Assembly (NCBI GenBank): GCA_049890295.1
Contig: JBMHBP010000023.1
Coordinates: 1 to 64,000, forward strand
Source of the DNA: GCA-2862585 sp049890295
GTDB taxonomy: Bacteria; Bacteroidota; Bacteroidia; Flavobacteriales; UBA7312
Length of the DNA stretch: 64,000 nt
Direction: 5' to 3'
Shown here: one piece after another, positions 16,768 through 25,711 of the stretch
How the letters are laid out: each line of letters starts with the position of its first letter
Numbering within the stretch: the first letter of the stretch is position 1
Program-made: the position numbers and the translations under genes
Notes under the pieces: model-generated
What the model was told of the DNA's origin: nothing
Database searches by the model: none
Seen by the model: only the letters and a program-made list of their open reading frames with translations

Positions 16768-17654
16768 AACATTGTCTTGAAATAAAAAACATTAGAAAAG
16801 AGTATGGAGATAAAGTAGCCATTGATTCGATATCACTTGCCGTTAAAAAGGGAAGTATTTTTGGATTGCTTGGGCCTAATGGTGCTGGAAAAACCTCACT
16901 TATTAGAATAATCAATCAAATAATTGGACCAGATAAAGGAGAACTATTTTTTAATGGCCAAGCATTAAATAGGCAACATATTCATAAAATAGGCTATTTA
17001 CCAGAAGAAAGAGGACTTTATAAAAATATGAAAGTTGGAGAGCAATGCCTTTATCTTGCACAACTTAAAGGGCTTTATAAAGATGAAGCTAAAGCAAAAA
17101 TTTACTATTGGTTCAAACGTTTAGATATCTTAGACTGGTTACATAAAAAAGTAGAAGAACTATCAAAAGGTATGGCTCAAAAAGTTCAATTTATTTCGAC
17201 AGTTATACATGAGCCAGAACTTATTATTTTAGATGAACCATTTAGTGGATTTGACCCAATAAATAGTAAAATTATCAAACAAGAAATCCTTAAGCTGAAA
17301 GAAAATGGAGCTACTATTATTTTATCAACTCACAGAATGGAATCGGTTGAAGAGCTATGTGATGACATAGTACTAATACATAATGGACAATCCGTTTTGA
17401 ATGGAAATGTAATGGCCATAAAACAACACTATAAAAAAGATATATATGAAATAAAATACAAAGGTGATTTAAAAAATCTACATGGATTTGATGTTATTTC
17501 AGACAAGGATAAAATTGCATTAGTAAAATCCAAAAAAATGGAGAGTTCAAATGATTTACTACAACAGTTAATATCACAAGTGGATATTCTGAATTTTAAT
17601 GAGGTACTACCTTCAATAAATGATATTTTCATTCAAACCGTTAATCATGAATAA
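16764..17654 (+). CDS. ABC-2 type transporter, ATP-binding protein
   Basis: The cytoplasmic ATPase of an exporter. The 296-residue protein has Walker A GPNGAGKT (37-44), a Q-loop region, signature LSKGM, Walker B LIILDEPFSGFDP and the switch histidine in STHRMES. The C-terminal ~90 residues resemble the DUF4162-type tail of Na+ or drug efflux ATPases (NatA class). It starts inside the stop of the upstream hydrolase (ATGA) and overlaps the permease gene by 8 bp, so the three are translated together. The substrate cannot be read from sequence. Confidence 0.92.
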   Translation: MKHCLEIKNIRKEYGDKVAIDSISLAVKKGSIFGLLGPNGAGKTSLIRIINQIIGPDKGELFFNGQALNRQHIHKIGYLPEERGLYKNMKVGEQCLYLAQLKGLYKDEAKAKIYYWFKRLDILDWLHKKVEELSKGMAQKVQFISTVIHEPELIILDEPFSGFDPINSKIIKQEILKLKENGATIILSTHRMESVEELCDDIVLIHNGQSVLNGNVMAIKQHYKKDIYEIKYKGDLKNLHGFDVISDKDKIALVKSKKMESSNDLLQQLISQVDILNFNEVLPSINDIFIQTVNHE

Positions 17655-18924
17655 ATTGCTTTTAGTCATAAAACGAGAGTACCTTTCACGAGTTAGAAAG
17701 AAAAGTTTTATCATTATGACTTTACTTATGCCTTTTTTATTGACGGGTATTTTTGTAGTGCCAACAATTCTTGCTTTCAATAATGAAAATCAATCTGAAG
17801 TAGCTATCATTGATGAAAATAATTTTGATCAACTACAATTACAATCTAATCGTTCAATCTCATTCCACTATTTAAACGATATCGACATAAAATCCAAAAT
17901 TTCTACACTACTAAATCATTATAATTTTATTCTACATATTTCTAAAGTTGACTCACTTAATGCGATTGAAAATAATATTATAATTTATTCCAAAAGTCAA
18001 GTGAGTTTATCAGACAGAACTTATATTGAAAATCAAATTGAAAACAATATCACGGTAGAAAATTTATTGAATAAAGGAATTGATCCAAAACATATTGAAA
18101 ATGCCCAAAGCAAAGTATCAATTAAGACATATGTAGTAGACGAATTAGGGGTGAATACAGAAGGAAATTCAGAAGCTAGTTATGGAATTGGTATGATAAG
18201 TGGATTTCTTATTTATATTTTCATTTTCTCATATGGTACTATGGTCATGAGAAGCGTCATAGAAGAGAAATCAAATCGAATTATCGAAATTATTGTTTCT
18301 TCAATTAAACCGTTTCAACTAATGCTTGGCAAAATTATCAGCATTGCTTTGGTGGGTTTAACACAATTTTTACTTTGGATCATTTTAGGGTTAATCTTAT
18401 TAATTGTGGCAAATACGTTTATTAGTTCTGGAGACCCTAATGCTATTTCAAATGAAAACACTGAACTTTTTAAGCAATTAAACTCAATTATTGGAAATCT
18501 GCCTTTAGATCAGTTGATTATTTCATTCGTTCTTTACTTTTTAGGCGGCTATTTACTTTATGGCTCATTGTTTGCAGCAATAGGCTCAGCCTCCGACCAA
18601 GATACAGATAGTCAGCAATTTATTCTTCCTATAACTATACCGTTAGTGTTGTCATTTATTTTAGTTCAATTAGTTATTGATCAACCACACAGTGGACTTG
18701 CATACATTCTGTCAATGATACCATTTACCTCACCCATTATAATGATGGCTAGAATACCATTTGGCGTTCCTGTACATGAAATTATACTTTCTATTAGTTT
18801 ATTAACTTTAGGTTTTATTTTCACTACTTGGTTAGCAGCCAAAATTTACAGAGTTGGAATTCTAATGTATGGGAAAAAAATTAGCTATAAAGAACTTTGG
18901 AAATGGATAAACTATAAAGAATGA
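17647..18924 (+). CDS. ABC-2 type transporter, permease (NatB-like)
   Basis: The membrane partner of the upstream ATPase, about 425 residues from ATG 17647. The in-frame ATG at 17620 would add nine residues encoded inside the ATPase gene and is rejected. One N-terminal membrane helix (FIIMTLLMPFLLTGIFVVPT) is followed by an extracytoplasmic domain of about 150 residues. Then come five or six helices, including the ABC-2 signature region SYGTMVMRSVIEEKSNRIIE. This is the layout of NatB and YhaP exporters. The stop overlaps the ppx/gppA start by ATGA. Confidence 0.9.
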   Translation: MNKLLLVIKREYLSRVRKKSFIIMTLLMPFLLTGIFVVPTILAFNNENQSEVAIIDENNFDQLQLQSNRSISFHYLNDIDIKSKISTLLNHYNFILHISKVDSLNAIENNIIIYSKSQVSLSDRTYIENQIENNITVENLLNKGIDPKHIENAQSKVSIKTYVVDELGVNTEGNSEASYGIGMISGFLIYIFIFSYGTMVMRSVIEEKSNRIIEIIVSSIKPFQLMLGKIISIALVGLTQFLLWIILGLILLIVANTFISSGDPNAISNENTELFKQLNSIIGNLPLDQLIISFVLYFLGGYLLYGSLFAAIGSASDQDTDSQQFILPITIPLVLSFILVQLVIDQPHSGLAYILSMIPFTSPIIMMARIPFGVPVHEIILSISLLTLGFIFTTWLAAKIYRVGILMYGKKISYKELWKWINYKE

Positions 18925-19835
18925 GAATAGCAATAATTGATTTAGGAACGAACACATTCAATCTACTGATTGCCGAAAAATCAGTAAAGGGTGATTCTAA
19001 AGTACTTTTTAAAAGAAAAATAGCCGTTAAATTAGGTGAAGGTGGAATTGATAAAGGGGTAATTGCTAGCGATGCCTATGAAAGAGGGATTCAAGCCCTT
19101 AAAGAACACAAAGCCTCACTTCAAGAATACAATGTTCATCGTTATAAAGCCTTTGCTACCTCTGCAATACGATCTACTAAAAATGGTTTAAATTTTGTTA
19201 ATGATGTTGACCAACAGTTAGGAATAAAAATTGAAATAATTGATGGTGATAAAGAAGCAGAACTTATTTACCTCGGAGTTAGAGAAGTATTAGAAATGAA
19301 TCAATCGTATGATTTAATAATGGACATTGGAGGTGGAAGTACAGAATTTATCATTGCTAACGATGAAGGTGTTGTATGGGCTAAAAGTTATCAACTAGGT
19401 GTTTCTAGATTAAAGGAAATTTTAAAGCCAAATGATCCAATACCAATTTCAGAAATAATACATATTGAAAATTACATCGAAAATCAATTGAAGGATTTTT
19501 TTGAAGCTATATCAAAAACACCTTGTTTACGTTTAATTGGCTCATCAGGCTCATTTGACACAATTGTAGAAATGATTGCTAAACGATTTAATGATGACTT
19601 TAGAATTCAACAAAAGTGTGCTGCTATTCATCAGCACGAGTTAGACTGGACAATAAAGTACTTATTAGAAAGTGATTTAAATCTTCGACTCAATACACCA
19701 GGTTTAATAAAAATGAGAGCTGATATGATAGTCATTTCAGCGATTTTCATCAACTACATCCTTAAAAAAACAGGTATTAAAAGTGTAAAGCGATCCAAAT
19801 TTGCCCTCAAAGAAGGTGCCTTATCACTATTTTAA
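18921..19835 (+). CDS. Ppx/GppA family phosphatase
   Basis: An exopolyphosphatase or guanosine pentaphosphate phosphohydrolase of the actin-like ATPase superfamily. Visible motifs: phosphate-1 DLGTNTFNLLIAE, FATSAIRST, phosphate-2 MDIGGGSTEFI and the RLIGSSGSFDTI loop. At 304 residues it is the short two-domain version lacking the C-terminal HD-like domain of E. coli Ppx (over 500 residues). Such short forms are common in Bacteroidota. Substrate choice (polyP or pppGpp) cannot be decided. It is the last gene of the run from grpE, and its stop overlaps that of alaS on the other strand. Confidence 0.88.
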   Translation: MRIAIIDLGTNTFNLLIAEKSVKGDSKVLFKRKIAVKLGEGGIDKGVIASDAYERGIQALKEHKASLQEYNVHRYKAFATSAIRSTKNGLNFVNDVDQQLGIKIEIIDGDKEAELIYLGVREVLEMNQSYDLIMDIGGGSTEFIIANDEGVVWAKSYQLGVSRLKEILKPNDPIPISEIIHIENYIENQLKDFFEAISKTPCLRLIGSSGSFDTIVEMIAKRFNDDFRIQQKCAAIHQHELDWTIKYLLESDLNLRLNTPGLIKMRADMIVISAIFINYILKKTGIKSVKRSKFALKEGALSLF

Positions 19836-22426
19836 AGAAAGGACTTTGCTTTTTCTAATGCAAGAGGTATGCCAGCAATATGTTTTCCTCCTGCCGTAGC
19901 AAAAAGTGCTTGTCCACCACCACCGCCTTGAATATCTTCAGATAACTTTCTAATAATCTTTCCAGCATTAAGGTTTTTTTGGTTGGATAAATTTTCTGAA
20001 ATAGCAACTGTCAAACTTGCTTTACCATTTGATGAGGAAGCTAAAACTAACAATAAGTTGTCAAATCTTTTGGTAAGTTCAAATGCAATGTTCTTGATAG
20101 ATTTTGAATCAATATCAACCTGCTTAGCTATGAATTGAATACCATTGATTTGCTGAATTTCTTGGATAAGATCCGATTTTATGTCATCTGCTTTTTGTGC
20201 GTTTAGAGCATCAATTTGTTTATTTAGTGATTGATTCTCAACTAATAGCTGATCAATGGTTTTTATTAAATCATTAGATTTTAATTTTTGACTTAAATGA
20301 GTTAAAACCTCAAGATTTTCTTCAAAATAATCAAACGCTCTTTTAGATGTTATAGCTTCTATCCTTCTAACTCCAGAAGCTACAGCACTCTCTGAGATAA
20401 TTTTAAATAATCCTATTTGACCTGTATAGGAAACATGAATACCACCGCACAATTCAACAGAAGTTCCAAATTTAATGACCCTAACTGTATCATCATACTT
20501 TTCTCCAAAAAGTGCTATTGCTCCCATTTCTTTTGCTTTATCAAAAGGAAGGTTTCTATGCTCTTCAAGGGCTAAATTTTTACGAATTTTTGCATTCACA
20601 TCATCTTCTACTTTTTTTAATTCTTCTGACGAAACTTTAGAAAAATGAGAAAAGTCAAAACGTAAATAATCAGAGTTCACTAATGATCCTTTTTGAGCAA
20701 CGTGATCTCCTAAAACTTCCCTTAGTGATTCATGTAGCAAGTGGGTAGCCGTATGGTTGTTGGCTGACAGAAGTCTAGAGCTAGCTTTAACTTCTGCAGA
20801 AAAAGTCTCATTTAAATTTTCAGGTAATTTTTGGCTGTAGTGAACAATAAGATTATTTTCTTTTTTGGTGTCAAAAATTTCTACACGCTCTATTTTATTT
20901 TTAATACAACCTATATCACCAACTTGCCCACCCCCCTCGGGGTAAAAAGGCGTCAAATTAAATACCAGTTGAAAGAACTCTTTTCCCTTTTGTTTTACTT
21001 TCCTGTATTTTACAATCTTAATGGTTGTATTAGTGGTATCATAACCTACAAACTCTTCTACATCATCCTCCAATAACTCTACCCAATCATCAGTCTCTAA
21101 TTGTGTTGCCTTACGAGATCTTTCCTTTTGTTGTTCTAGGAATTTGTGGAAACCATCCACATCTATACTTACACCTTTTTCCTGTGCTAATAGTTGTGTC
21201 AAATCAATTGGAAAACCAAAAGTATCGTACAATTCAAAAGTATCTTTTGCAGAAATAATATTATCTGTAACTTTTAGTGATTCAAATCGAGCAATTCCTT
21301 TTTCTAAGGTATTTAAAAAGGACTGTTCTTCTTCTTTCACAACCTTTTTAATAAGTTTAGATTGAGAGGATAACTCAGTAAATTGTTCACCCATTATTTT
21401 GACCAAATCATCAACTAATAGACACATAAAGGGTTCTGAAGCATTTAAAAATGTGAAAGCATACCTTACCGCTCGTCTTAAAATTCGACGAATCACATAG
21501 CCCGAACCAGTATTTGAGGGCAGCTGTCCGTCAGCAATTGAAAAAGATACTGCTCGTAAATGATCAGCTATCACACGCATGGCAATATCGTCTTTCTCAT
21601 TTTGACCATAACGCTTCTTGGATAAGCTCGAAATTCTATTGATTAAAGGCGAAAATAAATCAGTATCATAGTTTGATTTAACCCCTTGTAATACCATACA
21701 CAATCGTTCAAACCCCATACCTGTATCGACATGAGTTTGAGGTAGCAATTCTAAAGAACCATTAGATTTTCTATTAAATTGCATGAAAACCAAATTCCAA
21801 ATTTCTATAACTAATGGGTGATCTTTATTGACTAATTCAGCTCCATCTATATTTTTTCGTTCATCCTCATCTCGAATATCTATATGGATTTCTGAACATG
21901 GGCCGCAAGGTCCACTATCTCCCATTTCCCAAAAATTATCTTTTTTATTACCATCTAATATTCTATCGGTATCGATGAATTCTGACCAAATAGAATAACT
22001 TTCTTGATCCTTTTTTAAATTATCTACATCGCTACCTTCAAAAACAGTTACGTACAATCTGTCTTTATCTATTTTGTAGACTTCAGTTAATAACTCCCAT
22101 GCCCATCGAATTGCGTCAGATTTGAAGTAATCTCCAAATGACCAATTTCCCAACATTTCAAACATAGTATGATGGTAAGTATCGTATCCAACTTCTTCTA
22201 AGTCATTATGCTTACCTGAAACTCTCAAGCACTTTTGGGTATCACAAACTCTAGAGGTTTTAGACTGAGAATAGCCCAAAAAATAGTCTTTAAACTGATT
22301 CATCCCTGCATTGGTAAACATAAGGGTTGGATCATTTTTAATAACCATTGGTGCAGAAGGCACAATTTCATGGGACTTTTCCTCAAAAAACTTCAAAAAC
22401 TGTTGACGTATTTCAGTAGATTTCAT
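19832..22426 (-). CDS. alaS: Alanyl-tRNA synthetase
   Basis: Charges tRNA-Ala. From ATG at 22426 it has 864 residues, close to the family's ~875. An upstream in-frame ATG at 22450 adds eight non-conserved residues. The class II core opens MKSTEIRQQFLKFFEEKSHE with motif 2 around TYHHTMFEMLGNWSFGDYFK. The editing domain carries the zinc ligands H558 and H562 (HTATH) and the later LCGGIHV cysteine. The C-terminal DHHA1 domain ends GGGGGQALFATAGGK. It converges on the Ppx/GppA gene: the two stop codons share a TTAA. Confidence 0.97.
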   Translation of the reverse strand: MKSTEIRQQFLKFFEEKSHEIVPSAPMVIKNDPTLMFTNAGMNQFKDYFLGYSQSKTSRVCDTQKCLRVSGKHNDLEEVGYDTYHHTMFEMLGNWSFGDYFKSDAIRWAWELLTEVYKIDKDRLYVTVFEGSDVDNLKKDQESYSIWSEFIDTDRILDGNKKDNFWEMGDSGPCGPCSEIHIDIRDEDERKNIDGAELVNKDHPLVIEIWNLVFMQFNRKSNGSLELLPQTHVDTGMGFERLCMVLQGVKSNYDTDLFSPLINRISSLSKKRYGQNEKDDIAMRVIADHLRAVSFSIADGQLPSNTGSGYVIRRILRRAVRYAFTFLNASEPFMCLLVDDLVKIMGEQFTELSSQSKLIKKVVKEEEQSFLNTLEKGIARFESLKVTDNIISAKDTFELYDTFGFPIDLTQLLAQEKGVSIDVDGFHKFLEQQKERSRKATQLETDDWVELLEDDVEEFVGYDTTNTTIKIVKYRKVKQKGKEFFQLVFNLTPFYPEGGGQVGDIGCIKNKIERVEIFDTKKENNLIVHYSQKLPENLNETFSAEVKASSRLLSANNHTATHLLHESLREVLGDHVAQKGSLVNSDYLRFDFSHFSKVSSEELKKVEDDVNAKIRKNLALEEHRNLPFDKAKEMGAIALFGEKYDDTVRVIKFGTSVELCGGIHVSYTGQIGLFKIISESAVASGVRRIEAITSKRAFDYFEENLEVLTHLSQKLKSNDLIKTIDQLLVENQSLNKQIDALNAQKADDIKSDLIQEIQQINGIQFIAKQVDIDSKSIKNIAFELTKRFDNLLLVLASSSNGKASLTVAISENLSNQKNLNAGKIIRKLSEDIQGGGGGQALFATAGGKHIAGIPLALEKAKSFL

Positions 22427-22535
22427 TTTAAAACACTGGGTTAAATTCACACCTTATTGTTAGCAATAATAATCTAGCTTTATTCTATTTTATGCTAATT
22501 GTGTACTTTTGCGACAAATTTAGGCAAAATACCTT

Positions 22536-23507
22536 ATGAAAAAAGCAAAGTATTTTTACGATAAAAAGACACTTTCTTACAAGCGTATAGAGAAAACATG
22601 GAAAAGTCGATTAAAAAATATTACAGTTTTTCTTTCTGCTAGTGCTTTCTTCGGTTTTATAATGCTTGTTATTGCCTTCAATTTCTTTGATAGCCCTAAA
22701 GAAAAATTACTAAAAAGAGAGTTAGATAAATTAAAATTACAATACGAGTTGATGGATGAAAGTTTAATTCAAATCTCAGCAGTATTAGACAATATTAAAG
22801 ATCGAGACGATAATATTTATAGAGTTATTTTTGAAGCCGAACCAATACCTAATTCAATCAGAAAAGCTGGTATTGGAGGTGTAAATCGTTACAAAAATCT
22901 TGAAGGCTATGACAACTCTGAACTAATTATTTCAACCACTAAAAAAGTTGATCAAATTTCAAAACAACTATATATCCAATCAAAATCGTTTGATGAAGTG
23001 ATTGAAATGGCTCAGCGTAAATCTGATATGATGGCTTCTATACCTGCTATTCAACCAGTAAAAAATAAAGAACTAAAACGAATAGCCTCAGGATTTGGAA
23101 GACGGATTGACCCATACTATAAGAAATTAAAATTTCATTATGGAGTTGACTTTTCTGCCCCAAAGGGTACACCAATATATGCAACTGGAAATGGGGTGGT
23201 GACTAAGACAAAGAAAAGCCGACGTGGCTTCGGAAATCATATCGTCATTGAGCATGGTTATGGCTATGAATCATTATATGCTCATATGACTAAATACACG
23301 GTCAGGAAAGGACAAAAAGTGAAGCGTGGTGACATTATTGGTTATGTAGGAAGTACTGGAAAGTCTACTGCTCCGCACCTTCATTATGAAGTTCATAAAA
23401 ACGGCAAGAAAGTAAATCCTGCATATTATTTCCATAATGACTTATCTCCAGAAGAATTTGACAGAATGCTTGAACTTGCTTCACAAGAAAACCAGTCTTT
23501 TGATTAA
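22536..23507 (+). CDS. M23-family peptidoglycan endopeptidase, membrane-anchored
   Basis: A LytM/M23 metallopeptidase of 323 residues. An N-terminal cytoplasmic stretch precedes a single membrane helix at about 30-52 (ITVFLSASAFFGFIMLVIAF). A coiled-coil region with KLLKRELDKLKLQYELMDES follows, then the zinc-dependent catalytic domain from residue 180. Zinc ligands are visible in HYGVDFSAPKG (H and D) and LHYEVH (HxH), so the enzyme looks active. It probably trims cell-wall cross-links during growth or division. A -7-like TACTTTTG at 22504-22511 lies 24 bp before the ATG. It is followed after 3 bp by a MerR-type gene. Confidence 0.92.
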   Translation: MKKAKYFYDKKTLSYKRIEKTWKSRLKNITVFLSASAFFGFIMLVIAFNFFDSPKEKLLKRELDKLKLQYELMDESLIQISAVLDNIKDRDDNIYRVIFEAEPIPNSIRKAGIGGVNRYKNLEGYDNSELIISTTKKVDQISKQLYIQSKSFDEVIEMAQRKSDMMASIPAIQPVKNKELKRIASGFGRRIDPYYKKLKFHYGVDFSAPKGTPIYATGNGVVTKTKKSRRGFGNHIVIEHGYGYESLYAHMTKYTVRKGQKVKRGDIIGYVGSTGKSTAPHLHYEVHKNGKKVNPAYYFHNDLSPEEFDRMLELASQENQSFD

Positions 23508-23510
23508 CCT

Positions 23511-23846
23511 ATGCCTTATAAAGAAAAACCAATAGAGAAACTGTATTATTCCATCGGGGAGGTCGCAAAAGCTTTTGACGTAAATGTTTCCTTAATACGG
23601 TTTTGGGAAAGAGAGTTTGATATTCTTCAACCTAAAAAAAACAGAAAAGGTAACAGGATGTTTACTCAATCTGATTTTGATAATCTCAGAATAATTTATC
23701 ATTTAGTAAAAGAAAGAGGCTTTACACTTGATGGAGCAAAAAATAAACTTAAAGAAAATAAAGAAGACACTGTAAACACAGTTGAAATTGTTTCCAGACT
23801 TAAAGAAATACGAAGTTTTTTAGTAGAACTATCAGAAGAATTATAG
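23511..23846 (+). CDS. MerR-family transcriptional regulator
   Basis: A 111-residue DNA-binding protein with the MerR winged helix (YSIGEVAKAFDVNVSLIRFW, ERE, then RMFTQSDFDNLRIIYHLV) and a short dimerisation helix. It has no effector domain and no cysteines for metal sensing, unlike MerR or SoxR. Orphan regulators of this size next to an M23 peptidase are frequent in Bacteroidota. The target is unknown. Its last 6 bp overlap the end of mqnD on the opposite strand. Confidence 0.85.
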   Translation: MPYKEKPIEKLYYSIGEVAKAFDVNVSLIRFWEREFDILQPKKNRKGNRMFTQSDFDNLRIIYHLVKERGFTLDGAKNKLKENKEDTVNTVEIVSRLKEIRSFLVELSEEL

Positions 23847-24653
23847 TCCTATAAAAATATTTTTCGATGATATATTCGACTGTTTAAACAGATAGTCTAT
23901 TGCTTGCCTTCCTTGATTACCTAGCTCTAAAGAATACTCATTTACGTATAAGTTTATATGCTTAGTAATCACATCATTATCCATTTCTTGAGCATATTTC
24001 TTCACGTATTCTCTTGACGATTTTGGGTTATTAAAAGCAAAATTAATTGAACGTTTAATCACTCGTTCAATTTTCATTTGAGTATCTTTTGGTAGTGATT
24101 TAGAGACAGCAATTCCTCCCAAAGGAATTGGTAAGTTAGTTTTAGTTTGCCAGTATTGACCAAGATCAGTTAGTTTTTTTAATCCCTTTTCGGCGTAGGT
24201 AAATCGATTTTCATGAATAATCACTCCTGCATCTACTTTTTTATTCAATACTGCCTGTTCAATTTCAGAAAATAGCATTGGAATAGTATTTTTATAATTT
24301 GGATAACAAAAATTAAATAAGCTATTAGCAGTTGTATATTTTCCAGGTACCGCGATTAATGACTCTTCATTTAAATAACTACTATCTTTAGTTGAAATTA
24401 ATAAAGGACCACAATTCATTCCCAGTGCTGAACCACTATTGCAAATATTGTAGTTCGAATGAACGTGAAGAAAAGCACTATAAGACAATTTTGTTAGTTC
24501 TAAACTATGTTGAATAGCCATTTGATTAAGTGCTTCAACATCATCCATTACAGCTTGGAATTCAATACCCTCAGTATCTATCTTTTGATGAATTAAGGCA
24601 TCGAACATAAAAGTATCATTAGGACAAGGTGAAAAACCAAAACTTATTTTCAT
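23841..24653 (-). CDS. mqnD: 1,4-dihydroxy-6-naphthoate synthase (futalosine menaquinone pathway)
   Basis: Converts cyclic dehypoxanthinyl futalosine to 1,4-dihydroxy-6-naphthoate in the futalosine route to menaquinone. The 270-residue protein has the periplasmic-binding-like fold of the MqnA/MqnD family. Visible signatures are FGFSPCPNDTFMFDAL at the N-terminus, LTKLSYSAFLHV, and GVIIHENRFTYAEKGL with the expected histidine. LPIPLGGIAVSKSL also matches MqnD better than MqnA. It overlaps mqnB by ATGA, so two steps of the pathway are coupled here. mqnA, mqnC and mqnE are not in the window. Confidence 0.95.
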   Translation of the reverse strand: MKISFGFSPCPNDTFMFDALIHQKIDTEGIEFQAVMDDVEALNQMAIQHSLELTKLSYSAFLHVHSNYNICNSGSALGMNCGPLLISTKDSSYLNEESLIAVPGKYTTANSLFNFCYPNYKNTIPMLFSEIEQAVLNKKVDAGVIIHENRFTYAEKGLKKLTDLGQYWQTKTNLPIPLGGIAVSKSLPKDTQMKIERVIKRSINFAFNNPKSSREYVKKYAQEMDNDVITKHINLYVNEYSLELGNQGRQAIDYLFKQSNISSKNIFIGL

Positions 24654-25225
24654 AGTGTCGATAAAAAAATTTTTAGTTCAAGATTTAATTGCTTTATGGC
24701 TAAAGGTATATCCCAGTTTGACTTATTACGTTTTTCAACGTAATTGGAAATTGATCTTAACTGTACACAGGGCACATTGGCCTGCTTACAAGCCAACATA
24801 CATGCAGCTCCTTCCATTGATTCAACTTCAGGATGAAGGCGGTTCAAGATTTTCATAATTGACAATTCATTACCATGAACCGTATTGACAGTTATACCTC
24901 TTACTTTTTTCAATTGAGTTCTTGCAGACATTGACACACTATTAACCAAGTCTAAACCTAATTCTTCTGCAGGTAGGAATCGATTATCATCTTGAGCACC
25001 TAATTCAGATAAATAATCTTCAACAACCTCAACAACATCACCAATTTTTAATGACCGATTGAAGGATCCAGCAATACCAACATTTATCACTAAATCATAA
25101 TTATTTTGATTCAAAGCATTTGTCACAGAAATAGCAGTAGAAACCATCCCAACACCACTAATTAAATGGTGTTTAACTGGAAAGTTTACTTCCTCTTTAG
25201 TGGCTGAAACAATTAAGATGTTCAT
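24650..25225 (-). CDS. mqnB: Futalosine hydrolase
   Basis: Removes hypoxanthine from futalosine to give dehypoxanthine futalosine. At 191 residues it is a compact member of the nucleoside phosphorylase/MTAN superfamily. Seen are VGMVSTAISVTNAL, the nucleoside loop VINVGIAGSFNRSLKIGDVV and the purine/ribose site VESMEGAACMLACKQANVP with a conserved Glu-Ser-Met-Glu. Adjacency to mqnD (4-bp overlap) supports futalosine over 5'-methylthioadenosine as substrate. Confidence 0.92.
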   Translation of the reverse strand: MNILIVSATKEEVNFPVKHHLISGVGMVSTAISVTNALNQNNYDLVINVGIAGSFNRSLKIGDVVEVVEDYLSELGAQDDNRFLPAEELGLDLVNSVSMSARTQLKKVRGITVNTVHGNELSIMKILNRLHPEVESMEGAACMLACKQANVPCVQLRSISNYVEKRNKSNWDIPLAIKQLNLELKIFLSTL

Positions 25226-25293
25226 ATTACAAAGATACGTAATTCCTTTGCGTAAAAAGGTCGTATATTTGGCTTCTATTTTACAGAATACAA

Positions 25294-25707
25294 ATGCTCT
25301 ACGTAACTAGAAGGGAACGCTTCAATGCGGCTCATATGCTTTGGAACGATAATTGGTCTGAAGAAAAAAACTTGAATATTTTTGGACCATGTGCTAATAA
25401 AAATTGGCATGGTCATAACTTTGAACTCTTTGTTACTATCAAAGGAAAAATTAATGAGGATACTGGCTTTGTAGTTGACCTAAAAGATTTATCACAGCTA
25501 ATAAAGACTAAAGTGATTGATAAATTAGATCACAAAAACATCAATTTAGATGTTGATTTTATGCATGGCAAAATGGCCTCAACTGAAGTTCTCGCAGTCT
25601 CTATTTGGCAAGAATTAGAACAAGATATTAGAAAAATTGGAGGGATACTGCATTGTGTAAAAGTTAAAGAAACCGAAAACAATTTTGTTGAATATTTTGG
25701 AAAATAA
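25294..25707 (+). CDS. queD: 6-carboxy-tetrahydropterin synthase / PTPS family
   Basis: Acts on dihydroneopterin triphosphate, probably making 6-carboxytetrahydropterin for queuosine. The 137-residue protein has the zinc histidines in FNAAHML and NWHGHNFEL, a cysteine in GPCANKNW in the usual catalytic region, and the C-terminal VKVKETENNFVEY motif with the pterin-anchoring Glu. A -7 element TATATTTG at 25264-25271 precedes it. The next gene, folE, makes its substrate from GTP, which fits. A role as a true 6-pyruvoyl-tetrahydropterin synthase cannot be excluded. Confidence 0.9.
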   Translation: MLYVTRRERFNAAHMLWNDNWSEEKNLNIFGPCANKNWHGHNFELFVTIKGKINEDTGFVVDLKDLSQLIKTKVIDKLDHKNINLDVDFMHGKMASTEVLAVSIWQELEQDIRKIGGILHCVKVKETENNFVEYFGK

Positions 25708-25711
25708 ATAT

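Noticed and set aside
22427..22535. T-box or other riboswitch upstream of alaS
   Set aside because: The gap to the divergent M23 gene is about 110 bp, with no specifier stem or T-box sequence visible.
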